Assembly (NCBI RefSeq): GCF_003144195.1
Contig: NW_020290004.1
Span: 179,290 to 243,289 of the forward strand
Length of the DNA: 64,000 nucleotides
Reading direction: 5' to 3'
Source: Ceraceosorus guamensis
Lineage: Eukaryota; Basidiomycota; Exobasidiomycetes; Ceraceosorales; Ceraceosoraceae
Part shown: piece by piece, positions 60,310 through 64,000 of the stretch
How positions within the stretch are numbered: the first letter of the stretch is position 1
Layout of the letters: every line of letters begins with the position of its first letter
Notes under the pieces: model-generated
Database searches by the model: none
What the model was told of the DNA's origin: nothing
The model's input: only the letters and a program-made list of their open reading frames with translations
Program-made: the position numbers and the translations under genes

Positions 60310-61041
60310 ATGTCGTCGCAACTCGCCGGAAAGGACGCCGATGCGTCGGTCGCACCCAAGCTTCACTCTATTCGCATCACCCTCTCCTCCAAGAGCGTAG
60401 TGCCCCTCGAGAAGGGTGAGTAAGGAGATGTTCGGGCAGGCTTCGTGCTCGGGAGTTTCGCACTCTCGGGAAAGCAGGCATTGGGAAGGAATCGCAAGGA
60501 GGCAGCGAGGCACTTCGATATTAGGTTGCGGAGGGTATTAGCCTTTGCGCGTCGTCAGCGTGGAGGAGCTGTGGAGATGCGACTGGATCTGAGTCGCCGC
60601 ACTCAGAGGGCTAGCATAGCACGTCGTCCTGCTCAACAATGACGCCAACTGATGTCCCCCTCTTTCTTCCTCTATGGCGCAGTCTGCAACGACCTCGTCA
60701 CTCGTGCCAAGGACAAGCAGCTGCGCGTCAAGGGCCCTGTGCGCCTGCCCACCAAGGTCCTGACTCACACCACGCGCAAGTCGCCATGTGGTGAAGGATC
60801 CAAGACGTGGGACAGGTTCGAGCTGCGCATCCACAAGCGTCTCATCGACCTTCACTCTCCCTCCGAGATTGTCAAGCAGATTGTGAGTCGTCTCATCGCG
60901 GCTGGAAGATTCGAGGCGCACCCATGGTTTCCCCATCCCCAGCCCAGTCGTGCGCTGACACACGGCCCTTGAACGGTTTCCACGCAGACTTCGATCTCTC
61001 TTGAGCCTGGAGTTGAGGTTGAGGTCACTGTTGCTGCCTAA
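60310..61041 (+). CDS. RPS20: 40S ribosomal protein uS10 (S20)
   Basis: 119-residue small-subunit protein at the head of the 40S subunit. Three exons: 60310-60415, 60683-60882, 60988-61041. Conserved blocks: [44 protein letters not shown] across intron 1, [31 protein letters not shown], and [22 protein letters not shown] across intron 2. The length and C-terminus are those of the family. Intron 1 (267 nt) is long for this window. The next gene downstream is RPS2, on the same strand. Confidence 0.97.
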
Positions 61042-61942
61042 GTCAGGCTTCCTTGCACAGGCGGTCCATTAGGCTGCTCCGACTCGATCATGTGTCCAAA
61101 GCTGCCTGAGCCTCTTGGATTGAGCCACGATCACGAACGTCTTCATGGGCGCACTGTCATGTCGGGCTTTCTTTCAAACGCTTTGATTCGCGCATGTAAC
61201 CCGACAGCCGTGCTGTAAATTCATGCAACACAAAGCCACTGTGACTTGCAGTTTGAGTCGTATCTCACTGCTCGCATTTCTGGGACAGGTTTCGCGCGCA
61301 CGGCACACAAACGTTAACACCTGGACAAGAGTTGACTTCGAAGCATAAGTCGGTATTTCGAAGAACGCTGTTCCGACCCCAGAGCGCGCAGTGCCACGCA
61401 AGCAATCCTCGACTTGAGGATTCAAGCAGTCTGCACTCGTGATCACCGAGCTTCTTGACTGCGAATGATTGCTTGTATATCGCCTGTACAGCGTGCGCCG
61501 CTTCTCTTCCGAAGGTGTTTCTGCGGTGCTTAATTGCACGGGCGAAAGGATGTTGCATGCACGGCTTTTCTGACCGATTTGGCGTGCGGCTGAACCACGT
61601 GGCGTGCCAGCTGCGAAGAATTCGCGCGCGCGACGTGTGCAAAAGCTCGCCCGCAGCGCGGGCGCATGAGCTCGAGGCATCGAGGCTGCATTCGCGCCGT
61701 CCATTTCTCACATCGACCCCACCCCTCACCACAACCTTCCTGGGACCTCTCGTAAGCATCCGTGGCTCTCAGATTTGCATAGCTGTCCGACGCTCATCCC
61801 CTGCCTTTTCTGCCCACGTATCTCTCTGCTGCTCTGCAGAACTATCAAGGTGCGAACGAACAAGCTCGTCCACCCAACGCACACAACTCAAGGAAAGGGA
61901 GGGAATCATCATAGAATCAAGCCATCATAATTAGAAGACAAT
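61042..61942. promoter_or_regulatory. Intergenic region RPS20 to RPS2, with E-box and probable 5' UTR intron
   Basis: 901 bp. CCACGTGG at 61595-61602 lies about 340 bp before the RPS2 ATG. A gtaagc donor at 61752 and an acceptor (ctctgcag) ending at 61839 suggest an 88-nt 5' UTR intron; a pyrimidine-rich stretch (ctcacatcgaccccacccct) precedes it. The large minus-strand ORF here (61174-61704) has no protein-like features. Confidence 0.5.
61595..61602. promoter_or_regulatory. CCACGTGG palindrome (E-box), RPS2 promoter
   Basis: Exact palindrome upstream of RPS2, about 160 bp before the proposed 5' UTR intron. Same motif as at the other ribosomal-protein genes. Confidence 0.6.
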
Positions 61943-63165
61943 ATGGCTGACGCTGCACCTCGCGGACGTGGTGGATTTGGCCGTGATCGCGGTGGTCGCG
62001 GTGGACGTCGCGGACCCCGTCGTGGCGCTCGTCGCGGAGATGAGAAGGAGGAGTGGGGTGAGTAGTTCTTTCAGGAATTGGTGCAGACGGGCTAGCGTGT
62101 ATGCTGCAGTAGAGGGATAGACGGAATACCTTGGCCAAGGAAGGTGGACTAGACGGAGGGTGGAGGGTATACTCAGTAGTTGATGCGAAGGTCGAAGCTG
62201 GGAGAAGGAGCATAGGGCTGCGCCTCCAATGCTGCCTGCGCACCAAGCTCGCAATCGCTTTAAGGACTGTGCTCTTGTGTAACAGCGCAGCGACGCATCA
62301 CTAACGTTGCTCTTTCGACACGCGTTCGCAGTTCCCGTCACCTCCGTCGGTCGTCTCGTCAAAGATGGCAAGATCAAGTCTATCGAGGAAATCTACCTCT
62401 TCTCCCTGCCCATCAAAGAGTTCCAAGTGGTCGACTTGCTCTTGCCCAAGCTGAAGGATGAAGTGATGAAGATCAAGCCAGTCCAAAAGCAAACCCGTGC
62501 AGGTCAACGTACCCGCTTTAAGGCTTGCGTTGCTATCGGTGATGGAGATGGTCACTTGGGTCTTGGTGTCAAGTGCGCCAAGGAAGTAGCAACCGCTATC
62601 CGCACCGCCATCAACATTGCCAAGCTCAACGTCATTCCCATTCGCCGAGGATACTGGGGTAACGCTCTTGGAGAACCTCACACTGTCCCTCTTAAGGTCT
62701 CTGGAAAGTGCGCTTCGGTCACCTGCAGAATCATTCCTGCACCTCGCGGTACCGGTATCGTCGCTGCTCCTGCATCCAAGCGCTTGTTGCAGCTCGCTGG
62801 TATCGAAGACGCTTACACGCAAACTCGTGGACAGACCGGTGAGTACTTCGGCGAAAGGGTATTCTCCAGAGCGGCGAGAGTAGAGGAAGTCGGTGGACCG
62901 GCACTTCGGCACAGGCGTTGCGCTGCATGTTTGCCTCGCGATCGTTTATGTTCCCGTGCGGCACCTTCGCTGACCAAGATACGCTTCATTGTTTGCACGC
63001 CTTTTAGCCACCACCGGCAACTTCGTCGGCGCAGCATACGAAGCTCTTTCCAAGACCTACGCTGTCCTCACCCCGGACCTCTGGAAGCTCATCGCTCCCC
63101 CGCCCACTCCATTCGTCGAGCACTCTGCACACCTCGCTCGCACCGCGCCCAAAAAGCTCTACTAA
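61943..63165 (+). CDS. RPS2: 40S ribosomal protein uS5 (S2)
   Basis: 259-residue small-subunit protein near the mRNA entry channel, important for decoding fidelity. Three exons: 61943-62057, 62332-62838, 63008-63165. The N-terminus is a Gly/Arg tract ([18 protein letters not shown]) typical of eukaryotic S2, a methylation target in yeast and humans. Core: [110 protein letters not shown], and [23 protein letters not shown]. The end is [13 protein letters not shown]. Confidence 0.97.
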
Positions 63166-63672
63166 GCTAGCCAGCTTGTGCAGCCCCTTCGCCGAACCAC
63201 CGATATGCTTCGCCATCTGTACTCTCCCACCCAGCCATGTGTTGGCTTGACATGCAACTCATGAATCACTCGCTAAGTGCAGCATCGAGGGAGTGTCACA
63301 TGCCGCTAGACGCCCACGCGCTTGATCTTAGCTTCTGTCGCGCACGTGGCAAGTGCCAGCGCATGATGACGCGACTGTGGTACATATATCCGGTGGGTAT
63401 ACCGACCCATGACCGCAGAGTGACTCACCGGCTTCTGCTTTTTTTCTTCATCGCAGTCATTGTTATCCATAGCTGTGCGACATCTGGCCAGCGAGCGCGA
63501 TAGAGGGCGCACACCGCTGTACTCCCACTCGCGACCCGTGCACGTCTACCCCCTCCTCCGCCGCCACTCGCCCCTTGACTCCTATCTTCAGCGACCGCCA
63601 CCTCTTGCGACCGATGCGCCGACCGACGCGACGACTTCACCACACCACTGGCGTACGAATGAAGCTGCTACC
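63166..63672. other. Intergenic region after RPS2
   Basis: 507 bp. Contains RPS2 3' sequence and the presumed promoter of the right-edge gene, with a ctttttttcttc tract at 63438 and GCACGTGG (one base off the E-box palindrome) at 63342. Confidence 0.5.
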
Positions 63673-64000
63673 ATGGACACTGAGAATCCCGCCATCGCGA
63701 CTCGCGTCGAGGAGATTATCAAGAACGCGTGAGTGTCTCCGGAGAAGAGCGCTTTCACCTCGCAGCCCCGCAGTTCCTTACACGACTATTTCAGTGACTC
63801 TCACAAGCCAGCAATTGTAGCGATCGCAAAAGCACTGCAGCGCGCCTTCAAGCCAGTTGAAAAGAGAAAGCGCGACAAGAAGCCACGATCGTCGCCAGCA
63901 GAGAAGCAGTCATCGTCGCCAGAGAAGCAGTCATCGTCGCTAGAGACGCAGTCATCGTCGCTAGGGACACAGTCATCGTCGCTGGAGACGCAGTCATCGT
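63673..64000 (+). CDS. Unrecognised protein, 5' part only (cut by right edge)
   Basis: I do not recognise this protein. Exon 1 is 63673-63728 (MDTENPAIATRVEEIIKN...) and exon 2 runs from 63795 beyond the window; the intron has a gtgagt donor and tttcag acceptor and keeps frame. Next comes ADSHKPAIVAIAKALQRAFKPVEKRKRDKKP, a helical basic segment, then a heptad repeat: five copies of a 21-bp unit encoding (P/L)(E/G)(K/T)QSSS from about 63895 to the window end. The Ser-rich repeats look like a disordered or surface linker. Start ATG has ACC before it (accatgg), a good context. Confidence 0.6.
63895..64000 (+). repeat. Coding minisatellite, 21-bp unit
   Basis: Tandem copies of gagaagcagtcatcgtcgc and variants, period 21 bp, in frame with the right-edge gene and encoding a Gln-Ser-Ser-Ser heptad. 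The array continues past base 64000, so its size is unknown. Confidence 0.85.

Noticed and set aside
59651-60400. 249-residue plus-strand ORF and several others across minisatellite A
   Set aside because: The frame is open only because the 34-bp unit lacks stops in most frames; it runs into the RPS20 promoter and first exon, and has no protein-like features.
61174-61704. 176-residue minus-strand ORF between RPS20 and RPS2
   Set aside because: Overlaps the RPS2 promoter E-box and has no domain, hydrophobic pattern or splice support.

Overview
The window is a gene-dense nuclear segment of a basidiomycete fungus, most likely a smut-lineage (Ustilaginomycotina-like) yeast or plant associate. That placement is inference from three things: many short GT-AG introns (mostly 55-100 nt, often with gtgagt donors and ctgac/ctaac branch sites), a DASH-complex Dam1, and closely packed genes on both strands. 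I found no transposon, tRNA, rRNA, CRISPR or secondary-metabolite cluster. Coding sequences were rebuilt exon by exon from the DNA; apart from the two genes cut by the window edges, every model below closes in frame.

Layout: 1-460 (-) start of an unrecognised gene cut by the left edge; 461-3698 empty; 3699-6686 (+) HSF-type DNA-binding protein; 8289-10857 (+) DUF2235 hydrolase; 11169-12583 (-) unrecognised protein; 14275-15204 (-) ribosomal protein eL43; 15753-17142 (+) DAM1; 17728-18769 (-) uL23 and 19176-20216 (+) uL1, divergent; 20494-21840 (-) dCMP deaminase; 22308-24135 (-) CCT alpha; 25278-26122 (+) eL20; 27259-28944 (+) RRP3-like DEAD-box helicase; 29705-33868 (+) cation/calcium exchanger; 34083-36746 (-) POL12; 37644-40635 (+) sucrose-type MFS transporter; 40828-42900 (-) dihydrolipoamide dehydrogenase; 43505-44358 (+) PIG-P; 44549-45356 (-) proteasome beta-4; 46031-49059 (-) NOP14; 49558-54059 (+) PRP16; 54457-55330 (-) ARPC3; 56461-57783 (+) CWF23/DNAJC17; 57971-59045 (-) HAP5/NF-YC; 60310-61041 (+) uS10; 61943-63165 (+) uS5; 63673-64000 (+) start of an unrecognised gene cut by the right edge.

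Most genes are housekeeping: ribosome components (six RP genes) and assembly (RRP3, NOP14), splicing (PRP16, CWF23), replication and nucleotide supply (POL12, DCD1), protein folding and turnover (CCT alpha, proteasome beta-4), cytoskeleton and chromosome segregation (ARPC3, DAM1), mitochondrial metabolism (LPD1), GPI anchors (PIG-P) and transport. Many are divergent pairs sharing one intergenic region.

The most interesting signals are non-coding. The exact palindrome CCACGTGG occurs upstream of all six ribosomal-protein genes and I noticed it nowhere else. Two unrelated minisatellites, both with a 34-bp period, lie between divergent gene pairs (ARPC3/CWF23 and HAP5/uS10). Also notable are a winged-helix-like C-terminal extension on Dam1, an HSF domain at the wrong end of its protein, several micro-exons of 19-22 nt, and two unrecognised genes at the edges plus one inside.
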